Assembly (NCBI RefSeq): GCF_947632075.1
Contig: NZ_CANRNX010000021.1
Location: 1-32,070 of the forward strand
DNA: 32,070 bases
Direction: 5' to 3'
DNA from: an uncultured Flavobacterium sp.
Lineage (GTDB): Bacteria > Bacteroidota > Bacteroidia > Flavobacteriales > Flavobacteriaceae
Positions 24,789 to 32,070 of the stretch are shown piece by piece. Position 1 is the first letter of the stretch, and every line of letters starts with the position of its first letter. Under the pieces are notes generated by a model. The model searched no databases and was not told the DNA's origin. It was given only the letters and a program-made list of their open reading frames with translations. A program made the translations under genes and the position numbers.

Positions 24789-26135
24789 ATGAAACAAGTA
24801 CCTCAAATTTCTTTACAAGATGCAGTTGCAATGGTAAAGGATGGTGACATATTATTACAAGGTGGATTTGGAATGACAGGTAATCCAGTTCACTTAATGC
24901 ATGCTTTAGCAGAAACTCAAACTAAAAATTTAACTTTCATTGGAAACAATGTTGGTGAAGTTGGTATTGGCGGTGGTCGTTTATTACGTAACGGTCAATT
25001 AAAGAAGATGATTGGGTCATTCTTCACTTCAAATCCAGAAGCTGTTAAAGCTGCTCAAGACGGAATAGTAGAATATGAATTATTACCTCAAGGAACTTTA
25101 GCTGAAGCTTTACGTGCCGGTGGTGCTGGTATCGGTGGTTTCTTTACTCCAACTTCTGCCGGAACTGCTTTAGCAGAAGGTAGAGAAACTAAAATTTTCA
25201 ACGGAGAAGAACAAGTTTTAATTCCAAGCTTACGCGGAAATGTTGCTTTTATCCGTGCTTGGAAAGCTGATACTGCAGGAAATTTACAATACAGAATGAC
25301 AGAACAAAACTTTAACCGTGCAATGGCAACTGCTGCTGATTTGGTTATCGTTGAAGTAGAAGAAATTGTTCCAGTTGGAGAAATTTTACCAGAATTCATT
25401 CATACACCTGGTTCTTTTGTAGATTATTTAGTGCAAGCAACATTAACTTTAGAAGATTTAGGAAGTTCAGCATCAGTTTCTTCAAGTAAAAAAGTTTCTG
25501 AAAGCCGCATGAATATGGCTAAACGTGCTTTGAAAGAATTGAAAAAAGGTGATGTTGTTAACTTAGGAATTGGAATTCCAACATTAGTAGCCGATTTAAT
25601 TTCAGAAGAAGACGGAATCATTCTTCATACTGAAAACGGAATGTTAGGTGTTGGCCCTGCTCCTACTGATGGCGGTGGCGCAATGGAATATCCAGTTAAC
25701 GCAGGTAAAATTCCAGTAACCGCTTTAGACGGTGCTTCTTATTTTGATTCAGCAGATTCATTTGCAATGATTCGTGGTAAACACATCGATGTTGCAGTAA
25801 TGGGTGGTTTACAAGTAGACGAAGCTGCAAATTTAGCAAACTGGGCAGTTCCTGGTCAACCTTTATTAGGTGTTGGTGGAGCAATGGATTTAGCATCTGG
25901 AGCGAAAAAATTAATCATTACAATGATGCATACAGAAAGAGATGGAGATGCAAAAGTAGTTCCTTCTTGTACATTACCTTTAACGGCATTAAAATCTGTT
26001 GATATGGTAATTACAGACAAAGCTGTTTTTGAATTCATTGATGGTCAATTAACTTTAACCGAAATTATGCCAGGTTCAACTTTAGAAGAAGTGAGAACTT
26101 TAACAACTGCAAAATTTGTTGAAAAATTAAACTAA
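24789..26135 (+). CDS. pcaIJ: Fused 3-oxoadipate CoA-transferase (PcaI-PcaJ in one chain)
   Basis: The enzyme swaps CoA from succinyl-CoA to beta-ketoadipate. In most bacteria two genes encode it, but here one 448-residue chain holds both: alpha part about 1-222 ([32 protein letters not shown]), a Ser/Lys-rich linker about 223-238, and beta part about 239-448 ([21 protein letters not shown]). Glu282 in TENG is the residue that forms the acyl-CoA thioester in this family. The alpha-then-beta order is that of animal succinyl-CoA:3-oxoacid transferase. The ATG at 24789 gives the usual start MKQVPQIS. A frame extension back to 24699 overlaps pcaD and has no family match. Acetoacetate as substrate is possible, but the context favours 3-oxoadipate. 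Confidence 0.88.
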   Translation: MKQVPQISLQDAVAMVKDGDILLQGGFGMTGNPVHLMHALAETQTKNLTFIGNNVGEVGIGGGRLLRNGQLKKMIGSFFTSNPEAVKAAQDGIVEYELLPQGTLAEALRAGGAGIGGFFTPTSAGTALAEGRETKIFNGEEQVLIPSLRGNVAFIRAWKADTAGNLQYRMTEQNFNRAMATAADLVIVEVEEIVPVGEILPEFIHTPGSFVDYLVQATLTLEDLGSSASVSSSKKVSESRMNMAKRALKELKKGDVVNLGIGIPTLVADLISEEDGIILHTENGMLGVGPAPTDGGGAMEYPVNAGKIPVTALDGASYFDSADSFAMIRGKHIDVAVMGGLQVDEAANLANWAVPGQPLLGVGGAMDLASGAKKLIITMMHTERDGDAKVVPSCTLPLTALKSVDMVITDKAVFEFIDGQLTLTEIMPGSTLEEVRTLTTAKFVEKLN

Positions 26136-26150
26136 TAAATAACTTGCGAA

Positions 26151-26169
26151 GTAGTAACTTTGATACTAC
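26151..26169 (+). promoter_or_regulatory. Small hairpin with an embedded -7-like element before the FUSC gene
   Basis: GTAGTA (26151-26156) and TACTAC (26164-26169) can pair around a 7-base loop. TAACTTTG (26155-26162) inside it matches TAnnTTTG, but no TTG lies at the right distance upstream. It could be a weak internal promoter for the membrane protein at 26187 and pcaF. Confidence 0.3.
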
Positions 26170-26186
26170 ACATTTAATAATTAGTA

Positions 26187-26693
26187 ATGGATAGATTTAT
26201 AATCAAAATAATTACTTCACAACTTATTATCTATATCTTTAGATGTTTAATCGGATTTATTATCGGATATAGTTTAATGATTAAATACCCTCAATATGAA
26301 TTATTTTGGGGACTACTTTCTATTATTTTAGTAATTTCACCTGAAGGAAAAGACTCAAGAAGACTTACTAACGAACGTGTAAGATCTAATTTAATAGGGT
26401 CAATAGTTGGACTTTGTTGTGTTTACATCAATAGCGAACCTAACATTGAAATTGTGATTATTGGAATTATTTTCACTTCCATAACTTGCCATCTTTTAAA
26501 AGTAATGAACATGGCAAGAGTAGCAATAGTAGCACTTTTAATCATTTTATTACAGCCACATTTTTCAGCCATTCAACTAACACCAATTTACAGATTTTTA
26601 AGTGTTACAGCAGGTTGTTTAATAGGTTTTTCGATAACATTAAGTACATCCATTATCATCAGAAGACTTAAAAAACATTACAACCTTATTTAA
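26187..26693 (+). CDS. Small FUSC-like membrane protein (possible aromatic-acid exporter)
   Basis: A 168-residue very hydrophobic protein with about five to six membrane segments. They lie near 12-30, 40-51, 70-84, 89-105, 112-126 and 138-158, and the chain ends in the basic tail RRLKKHYN. The pattern GFIIGYSLM...FWGLLSIILVISPEG...NLIGSIVGLCCVYI resembles the membrane half of FUSC/ArAE aromatic-acid exporters (as in YgaC/AaeB-type families), without their soluble domain. It lies 51 bases after pcaIJ and 9 bases before pcaF, inside the aromatic catabolic run. A role in exporting benzoate or ring-cleavage acids is an inference. The family call is moderate; a plain hypothetical membrane protein is the alternative. 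Confidence 0.55.
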   Translation: MDRFIIKIITSQLIIYIFRCLIGFIIGYSLMIKYPQYELFWGLLSIILVISPEGKDSRRLTNERVRSNLIGSIVGLCCVYINSEPNIEIVIIGIIFTSITCHLLKVMNMARVAIVALLIILLQPHFSAIQLTPIYRFLSVTAGCLIGFSITLSTSIIIRRLKKHYNLI

Positions 26694-26702
26694 ATTATAA
26701 AA

Positions 26703-27911
26703 ATGAATAAAGAAGCATATATTATTGATGGAATTAGAACTCCGGTAGGAAGCTTCGGAGGAACTCTTTCAGCAATCAGAACTGATGATTTAGCAGCTTT
26801 AGTTATTTCAGAATTAGTTAAAAGAAATCCTGAAATTCCTACAGAAAAAATTGATGATGTTATTTTAGGATGCCACAATCAAGCCGGAGAAGATAATAGA
26901 AACGTAGCTCGTATGGCAGGTTTATTAGCTGGTTTACCAGTTACTGTTCCGGGTGAAACTGTTAACCGTTTGTGTGCTTCAGGAATGGCTGCAATTGTAA
27001 ATGCTTCAAGAGCTATTAAAAGTGGTGAAGGAGAAGTTTTTATTGCAGGTGGAGTTGAACACATGACACGCGGACCTTTAGTTGTTTCTAAACCATCAAA
27101 GGCTTACGGAACCGATTCTAAAATGGAGGATTCATCTTTCGGATGGCGTTTTGTAAATCCTAAAATGAAAGAAATGTACGGTACAGATCCAATGGGAATC
27201 ACAGCAGAAAACTTAGTAGATATGTACAACATTTCTCGTGAAGACCAAGACAACTTTGCATTAGCTTCTCAATTAAAAGCTGCAGAAGCTACACAAAATG
27301 GGCGTTTAGCAGAAGAAATTGTACCAGTTATCATTCCACAACGCAAAGGTGAACCGTTAGTTTTTTCTAAAGATGAATTTGTACGAGCAAACTCAACAAT
27401 TGAAGGTTTAACTAAATTAAAACCAGCATTTAAAAAAGACGGAACTGTAACTGCAGGTAACGCTTCTGGATTAAATGATGGTGCTGCTGCTGTTTACGTT
27501 GCTTCTGGTGAAGCTGTTGAAAAATACAACTTAAAACCAATAGCTCGTATTGTTTCATCTGCAGTAACAGGAGTTGAACCAAGAATTATGGGAATCGGTC
27601 CGGTTACAGCAACACAAAAAGCATTAGAAAGAGCTGGCTTAACGTTAGATGATATTGATGTTATGGAATTTAACGAAGCTTTTGCAGCACAAGCCTTAGC
27701 TTGCACAAGAGCTTTAGGTTTAGCAGATAACGATCCAAGAATAAACCGTAACGGAGGGGCTATTGCAATCGGACATCCACTTGGAATGTCTGGTACCAGA
27801 ATTACATATTCTGCAGCCTTAGAATTACAAAAAACAAATAAAAAATATGCTCTTGCAACTATGTGTATCGGTGTTGGTCAAGGATATGCAATTATTTTAG
27901 AGCGCGTTTAA
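26703..27911 (+). CDS. pcaF: 3-oxoadipyl-CoA thiolase
   Basis: PcaF splits 3-oxoadipyl-CoA with CoA to succinyl-CoA and acetyl-CoA, the last step of the pathway. The 402-residue protein is a class II thiolase with all catalytic residues: nucleophile Cys91 (NRLCASGM), His358 (GGAIAIGHPLG) and Cys388 (TMCIGVGQG), plus NEAFAAQ near the third motif. The protein alone could be an acetyl-CoA acetyltransferase or fatty-acid thiolase. The place directly after the CoA-transferase makes beta-ketoadipyl-CoA the likely substrate. The TetR gene follows after six bases. Confidence 0.88.
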   Translation: MNKEAYIIDGIRTPVGSFGGTLSAIRTDDLAALVISELVKRNPEIPTEKIDDVILGCHNQAGEDNRNVARMAGLLAGLPVTVPGETVNRLCASGMAAIVNASRAIKSGEGEVFIAGGVEHMTRGPLVVSKPSKAYGTDSKMEDSSFGWRFVNPKMKEMYGTDPMGITAENLVDMYNISREDQDNFALASQLKAAEATQNGRLAEEIVPVIIPQRKGEPLVFSKDEFVRANSTIEGLTKLKPAFKKDGTVTAGNASGLNDGAAAVYVASGEAVEKYNLKPIARIVSSAVTGVEPRIMGIGPVTATQKALERAGLTLDDIDVMEFNEAFAAQALACTRALGLADNDPRINRNGGAIAIGHPLGMSGTRITYSAALELQKTNKKYALATMCIGVGQGYAIILERV

Positions 27912-27917
27912 AAGAGT

Positions 27918-28460
27918 ATGAAAATGTCAAAGAAAGATGAAATATTAAAGGCTTCACTTGTTCTATTCACAGAACAGGGTGCGCGAGCTACGTCTACAAA
28001 ATCAATTGCTAAACAAGCAGGTGTTTCTGAAGCTTTAATTTTCAAATATTTTGGCACTAAAGACAACTTACTTGAAGAATTAATTAAGAAAGACTATTTT
28101 GATGCTATTGATTTTACAAGAGTCTATCTGTCTTCTAAATCAGGAAAAGATTTTTTAATAAAGTTTATTGAATTACCTATTGACTTAGTTGACAATCAAT
28201 TTGATTTTTGGCGTATGATTTATAAAATATTTCCATTAAATCCGATAGCTCAGCAATATCATAACAACTTTATGAAACCAAGCTTAAAAAAGTTAGAAAA
28301 ATCATTCGAGGCGTTGAATTACGAAAATCCAGCTCTTGAAGCCGAAATTTTACTTCTTTTTGTAGATAGTATCTGGAAAAGTTATGTATCAGACAAAATC
28401 ACAAAAGAAAAGTATCAAGAAATTTCTTATGTTCTTAAAAAAAGATACAACCTTATATAA
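27918..28460 (+). CDS. TetR/AcrR-family regulator ending the catabolic cluster
   Basis: The 180-residue protein carries an N-terminal helix-turn-helix (about 5-50: ILKASLVLFTEQGARATSTKSIAKQAGVSEALIFKYFGTKDNLLEEL). An alpha-helical C-terminal ligand/dimer domain follows, with no recognisable ligand. It begins six bases after pcaF and ends at a terminator, so it is very probably made from the same transcript. TetR proteins are usually repressors released by a small molecule. A CoA thioester or free acid of this pathway would fit, but no palindromic operator was found to prove a target. The first codon may be 27918 or the second ATG at 27924. Confidence 0.85.
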   Translation: MKMSKKDEILKASLVLFTEQGARATSTKSIAKQAGVSEALIFKYFGTKDNLLEELIKKDYFDAIDFTRVYLSSKSGKDFLIKFIELPIDLVDNQFDFWRMIYKIFPLNPIAQQYHNNFMKPSLKKLEKSFEALNYENPALEAEILLLFVDSIWKSYVSDKITKEKYQEISYVLKKRYNLI

Positions 28461-28466
28461 ATTAAG

Positions 28467-28496
28467 AAGCAATCCGTAATTGGGTTGCTTTTTTTT
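28467..28496 (+). terminator. Terminator of the benzoate cluster
   Basis: AAGCAATCC (28467-28475) pairs with GGGTTGCTT (28482-28490; one G-T pair) around a 6-base loop and runs into eight T. It lies six bases after the TetR stop and upstream of the mutS promoter. Confidence 0.8.
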
Positions 28497-28511
28497 GTGT
28501 TTTACTTATGG

Positions 28512-28519
28512 TATATTTG
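28512..28519 (+). promoter_or_regulatory. -7 element of mutS
   Basis: TATATTTG matches TAnnTTTG exactly, 25 bases before the ATG at 28545. A TTG at 28495-28497 is only 14 bases away, so the -33 element is uncertain. The position rules out the earlier in-frame ATG at 28485 as the start. Confidence 0.5.
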
Positions 28520-28544
28520 TCTTCTTAAAACAGTAAAAATCAAG

Positions 28545-31145
28545 ATGGCAAAAAAAGAAAAAGAGGTAAAAGAAACTCCATTAATGCAACAATACAACCA
28601 AATAAAAAGCAAATATCCAGATGCTTGTTTATTATTTCGTGTTGGTGACTTTTATGAAACTTTTGGTGAAGATGCCGTCAGAACCGCAAAAATATTAGGA
28701 ATAACTCTAACCAAACGTGGAGCCGGAAGTCCGAGTGAAACGGAGCTTGCTGGCTTTCCGCATCATTCATTAAACGTGTATTTACCTAAATTGGTAAAGG
28801 CAGGTTTACGTGTGGCTGTTTGCGACCAGTTAGAAGATCCGAAAATGACAAAAACTATTGTAAAACGTGGTGTTACAGAATTGGTAACTCCGGGTGTAGC
28901 TATTAACGACGAAGTTTTACAATCTAAAACCAATAACTTTTTAGCAGCCGTTCAGTTTGGTAAAAAAAATATTGGAATTGCTTTCTTAGACGTTTCTACC
29001 GGAGAATTTTTAACTTCTCAAGGTAATGAAGAATATATTGATAAATTACTTCAAAATTTCCGTCCGAGTGAAGTTTTGGTTCAAAAAGGAAATAAAAATC
29101 ATTTCTTACATCACTTCGGTTCAGATTTCAATCTGTTTTATCTAGAAGATTGGATTTTTAAAGAAGATTACGCGAATGAAACTTTAACCAATCATTTCAA
29201 AACAAATTCATTAAAAGGTTTTGGTATTGATGAGCTTCAAGAAGGAATCATCGCCTCTGGAGCTGTTTTATATTATTTATCAGAAACGCAACACAACCGA
29301 ATTCAGCATATTGCAAACATCCAACGTATTGCAGAAGATGCTTATGTTTGGATGGACCGTTTCACCATTAGAAATCTTGAATTACACAACAGCGCCAACT
29401 TAAATGCAACTACACTTTTAGATGTGATTGATAAAACGTTATCTCCAATGGGAGGTCGCTTATTAAAACGTTGGTTAGCACTTCCGTTAAAAGACAAAAA
29501 CAAAATTACTGCTCGTTATGAAGTTGTTTCTTACTTAAAAGACAACTCTGAATTACTGCAGTTTATACAATATCAAATCAAACAAATTTCAGATTTAGAA
29601 CGTTTGATTTCCAAATTAGCCATTGGAAAAATATCTCCACGCGAAATCATTTATTTAAAAGAATCGTTAGATGCTATCATTCCAATTAAAGAAAAAGCTT
29701 TAAAATCTAGCAACGAAGCTTTAAAAACCATTGGCGATAATTTTCATGCTTGTGAATTATTACGCAAAAAAATCAGTACAACCATTTCTCCAGACGCGCC
29801 TGTTGCCTTAAACAAAGGAAACGCAATTGCTACCGGAGTTAATGAAGAATTAGATGAACTTAGAAACATATCGCAAAACGGAAAAAACTACTTAAGTGAT
29901 TTAGAAGCTCGCGAAAGTGAACGAACTGGAATTCCTTCTTTAAAAGTTGCTTTCAATAATGTTTTTGGATATTATATAGAAGTTAGAAACACGCATAAAG
30001 ATAAAGTTCCTACAGAATGGATTCGTAAGCAAACTTTAGTAAATGCCGAACGTTATATTACCGAAGAATTAAAAGAATACGAAAGTAAAATTTTAGGAGC
30101 TGAAGACCGTATTTCTAAAATCGAATCTGAGATTTACGAAAAATTCATCAATTGGTGCGCACAATACATACAACCGGTTCAATTAAATGCAGGTTTAATT
30201 TCACAGTTAGATTGTTTACAATCATTCGCGCAATTAGCTATTGATAACAATTACGTGCGTCCAGTTTTAGTTGACGATTTTGTTTTAGATATTAAAGAAG
30301 GTCGCCATCCTGTAATTGAAAAACAATTACCAATTGGTGTTCCGTACATTTCTAATGATGTTTATTTAGATAACGTTACGCAGCAAATCATCATGATTAC
30401 TGGACCAAACATGTCGGGTAAATCGGCAATTTTACGTCAAACGGCATTAATTGTTTTATTAGCACAAATGGGAAGTTTTGTTCCTGCAACCGAAGTAACT
30501 ATGGGCGTTGTAGACAAAATATTCACTCGAGTTGGCGCATCAGATAATATATCAATGGGCGAATCAACTTTTATGGTTGAAATGAACGAAACTGCATCAA
30601 TCTTAAATAACTTAACCAACAGAAGTTTGGTTTTATTAGATGAAATTGGTAGAGGAACTTCAACTTATGACGGAATTTCTATCGCTTGGGCAATTGCAGA
30701 ATATATACATGAACATCCAAACAAAGCTAAAACGCTATTCGCAACGCATTATCATGAATTAAATGATATGCACCAACAGTTTGAACGTATTAAAAACTTT
30801 AATGTTTCTGTAAAAGAATTAAAAGACAATGTACTTTTCTTAAGAAAATTAGTTCCGGGCGGAAGCGCGCATAGTTTTGGTATTCACGTTGCAAAAATGG
30901 CCGGAATGCCACAAACTGTAATTTCTAAAGCTCAGAAAATTTTAAAGAAATTAGAAGCTAGTCATAAATCAGACGGAAAAGTTGATTTAAAACCAGAAGA
31001 TGACGTACAATTAAGCATCTTTAAATTAGACGATCCGTTATTAGAAGATATCAAAGAAGAAATATTAAATTTAGACATCAATTCGTTAACTCCAGTTGAA
31101 GCTTTGATGAAACTAAACGAAATTAAAAAAATGGTTAGCAAATAA
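28545..31145 (+). CDS. mutS: DNA mismatch repair protein MutS
   Basis: MutS binds mispaired bases and recruits MutL. The 866-residue protein is full length for the bacterial form. The mismatch-reading Phe36-x-Glu38 lies in GDFYETF, the connector and lever domains follow, and the C-terminal ATPase has Walker A GPNMSGKS near residue 620, the [11 protein letters not shown] signature, Walker [14 protein letters not shown] and the ATHYHEL His. The start at 28545 ([17 protein letters not shown]) is the family start; an upstream in-frame ATG would give 20 hydrophobic residues and lies in the preceding terminator. No MutL is present. The HPP gene follows after one base. Confidence 0.96.
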   Translation: MAKKEKEVKETPLMQQYNQIKSKYPDACLLFRVGDFYETFGEDAVRTAKILGITLTKRGAGSPSETELAGFPHHSLNVYLPKLVKAGLRVAVCDQLEDPKMTKTIVKRGVTELVTPGVAINDEVLQSKTNNFLAAVQFGKKNIGIAFLDVSTGEFLTSQGNEEYIDKLLQNFRPSEVLVQKGNKNHFLHHFGSDFNLFYLEDWIFKEDYANETLTNHFKTNSLKGFGIDELQEGIIASGAVLYYLSETQHNRIQHIANIQRIAEDAYVWMDRFTIRNLELHNSANLNATTLLDVIDKTLSPMGGRLLKRWLALPLKDKNKITARYEVVSYLKDNSELLQFIQYQIKQISDLERLISKLAIGKISPREIIYLKESLDAIIPIKEKALKSSNEALKTIGDNFHACELLRKKISTTISPDAPVALNKGNAIATGVNEELDELRNISQNGKNYLSDLEARESERTGIPSLKVAFNNVFGYYIEVRNTHKDKVPTEWIRKQTLVNAERYITEELKEYESKILGAEDRISKIESEIYEKFINWCAQYIQPVQLNAGLISQLDCLQSFAQLAIDNNYVRPVLVDDFVLDIKEGRHPVIEKQLPIGVPYISNDVYLDNVTQQIIMITGPNMSGKSAILRQTALIVLLAQMGSFVPATEVTMGVVDKIFTRVGASDNISMGESTFMVEMNETASILNNLTNRSLVLLDEIGRGTSTYDGISIAWAIAEYIHEHPNKAKTLFATHYHELNDMHQQFERIKNFNVSVKELKDNVLFLRKLVPGGSAHSFGIHVAKMAGMPQTVISKAQKILKKLEASHKSDGKVDLKPEDDVQLSIFKLDDPLLEDIKEEILNLDINSLTPVEALMKLNEIKKMVSK

Positions 31146-31146
31146 A

Positions 31147-31716
31147 ATGTCATTTAAAAAAAACAAAACATACAGAAAAACCAAATATGTAATTTATAAA
31201 GAAACTTTAGTAAATGTAAATGAACATTTTTGGGCTTTTTTAGGTTCATTTATCGGTTTAGGAATCATTTCGTTTGTACAATATCAAAGTCTCTCAAAAT
31301 ATGATTTAACCTTACTTATAGGTTCATTTGGCGCTACTTGTGTTTTAATTTATGGAGTTATTGATAGTCCTTTAGCACAACCTCGAAATTTATTAGGAGG
31401 TCATGTTTTATCAGCTATTGTAGGAGTCACTATTTTTAAATTGGTTCCAATTATTTGGATTGCCGCTCCATTAGCTGTTTCATTATCTATTATATTAATG
31501 CAAGTAACAAAAACATTGCATCCACCAGGAGGAGCGACAGCATTAATAGCGGTAACCGGAGGAACTTCGATAACCGAATTAGGCTATATGTACGTTTTAT
31601 CACCAATTTTAAGCGGTGTTCTAATACTTCTTATAGTTGCATTAATATTTAACAACATTCCTAAAAATAGAAGATATCCCAAAAGAGGATTTTTTTTACT
31701 TAATAGAAGGAAATAA
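31147..31716 (+). CDS. HPP-family integral membrane protein
   Basis: The 189-residue protein has about five membrane segments (near 28-46, 53-71, 86-102, 104-121 and 151-171). It carries the family's conserved blocks: SPLAQPRNLLGGH at 74-86 and LHPPGGATALIA at 124-135, whose His-Pro-Pro (125-127) names the family. Some HPP proteins have been linked to nitrite transport in photosynthetic organisms; the role in heterotrophic bacteria is not settled. The ATG lies one base after the mutS stop, so it is translationally coupled with mutS. This is probably an accident of layout and not a repair function. A terminator-like hairpin follows. Confidence 0.85.
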   Translation: MSFKKNKTYRKTKYVIYKETLVNVNEHFWAFLGSFIGLGIISFVQYQSLSKYDLTLLIGSFGATCVLIYGVIDSPLAQPRNLLGGHVLSAIVGVTIFKLVPIIWIAAPLAVSLSIILMQVTKTLHPPGGATALIAVTGGTSITELGYMYVLSPILSGVLILLIVALIFNNIPKNRRYPKRGFFLLNRRK

Positions 31717-31727
31717 TTTAAAAATAG

Positions 31728-31755
31728 AGTTCGGTTTTTATCGAACTTTATTTAT
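31728..31755 (+). terminator. Terminator of mutS-HPP
   Basis: AGTTCG (31728-31733) pairs with CGAACT (31742-31747) around an 8-base loop and is followed by a T-rich stretch. It is modest in strength. The 279 bases from 31717 to 31995 hold this hairpin, a second weak one (31856-31891, 22-base loop, then T7) and the tRNA promoter. No gene is seen there. Confidence 0.55.
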
Positions 31756-31910
31756 TTAAAAAATAAAGATTTTGTAACAAAATACTGTAATTTCAAGTTA
31801 ATCTAATCTTCAAAAAAAAGAGCAAATACAAATGTTTAAAAAATTATACAAAAAGAACAACTAAGAATCAAGCACTTAAAAAAAAGTTGTTTTTTTTTCA
31901 TTCTAAGCTA

Positions 31911-31940
31911 TTGTAGAAACAAAAAAACGTTCTATATTTG
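31911..31940 (+). promoter_or_regulatory. Promoter of the tRNA-Leu gene
   Basis: TTG (31911-31913), 19 bases, then TATATTTG (31933-31940) is an exact Bacteroidetes -33/-7 promoter. The leader to the tRNA at 31996 would be about 50 bases. Confidence 0.75.
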
Positions 31941-31995
31941 CACTCGCAATACGGAAGTAACGCGACGTTCTAAAAAATATTTTTAGTACTAACAA

Positions 31996-32070
31996 GCTTG
32001 AGTGGTGGAATTGGTAGACACGCTGGACTTAAAATCCAGTGAGCAGTAATGTTCGTGCGGGTTCAAGTCC
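31996..32070 (+). tRNA. tRNA-Leu (anticodon UAA), 3' end outside window
   Basis: The first 75 bases of a leucine tRNA are present: acceptor strand GCTTGAG, D-arm with GGTGGAATTGGTAGACAC, and an anticodon arm CTGGA/TCCAG around the loop CTTAAAA. The anticodon TAA is at 32030-32032. A long variable arm follows, as in all tRNA-Leu, and then the start of the T-arm (GGTTCAAGTCC). The acceptor 3' strand is cut off by the window edge. It reads UUA, the main leucine codon in these genes. Confidence 0.95.

Noticed and set aside
28485..28544. Longer mutS start with a hydrophobic leader
   Set aside because: It would begin inside the terminator of the previous operon and upstream of the mutS -7 element.
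31832..31864. Ten-residue frame (MFKKLYKKNN) before the tRNA
   Set aside because: It is too short, has no family or promoter support, and its end overlaps a possible terminator stem.

Overview
The window is AT-rich chromosomal DNA from a member of the Bacteroidetes, most likely the family Flavobacteriaceae; the genus cannot be settled from the sequence alone. The assignment rests on promoters of the form TTG-N18/19-TAnnTTTG (clearest at 2244-2273 on the minus strand, 17690-17718 and 31911-31940), on few Shine-Dalgarno sites, on heavy use of the TTA leucine codon, and on gene families typical of the group (outer-membrane beta-barrel receptor with a carboxypeptidase-like N-terminus, bacterial GH3, DUF2797, a FolK/deoxynucleoside kinase fusion). 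No insertion sequence, prophage, integrase or CRISPR array was seen.

Layout: 1-75 is the Ala/Glu-rich tail of an unidentified gene. 201-2163 (minus) is a SecB-like protein and a GH3 adenylating enzyme. 2262-3056 is a DUF2797 protein. 3094-9425 (minus) is argS followed by two SGNH esterase-like proteins and an MBOAT O-acyltransferase, which look like a surface O-acylation system. 9644-12040 is an outer-membrane receptor. 12155-13042 (minus) holds a GNAT acetyltransferase, a 52-residue KOW protein and the broken end of a VOC/glyoxalase gene. 13071-14837 (minus) is sppA. 14969-16108 is a folK/deoxynucleoside kinase fusion. 16129-16665 (minus) is a SpoU-family RNA methyltransferase.

16764-28460 is the most notable region: an AraC-type regulator, then co-oriented genes for every enzymatic step from benzoate to central metabolism. 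BenABC and BenD turn benzoate into catechol; CatA, CatB and CatC open and isomerise the ring to the enol-lactone; PcaD, a fused PcaIJ and PcaF convert it to succinyl-CoA and acetyl-CoA. A small FUSC-like membrane protein, possibly an aromatic-acid exporter, sits between pcaIJ and pcaF, and a TetR regulator ends the cluster. A strong promoter stands in front of catB, with two TGTCCnA direct repeats 21 bp apart just upstream of its -33 element. This is the layout expected for an AraC-family operator. Hairpins lie in three of the longer gaps of the cluster and may tune or separate expression of the cat, ben and pca blocks.

28545-31716 is mutS plus an HPP-family membrane protein. The window ends inside a tRNA-Leu(UAA) gene that has a textbook Bacteroidetes promoter.
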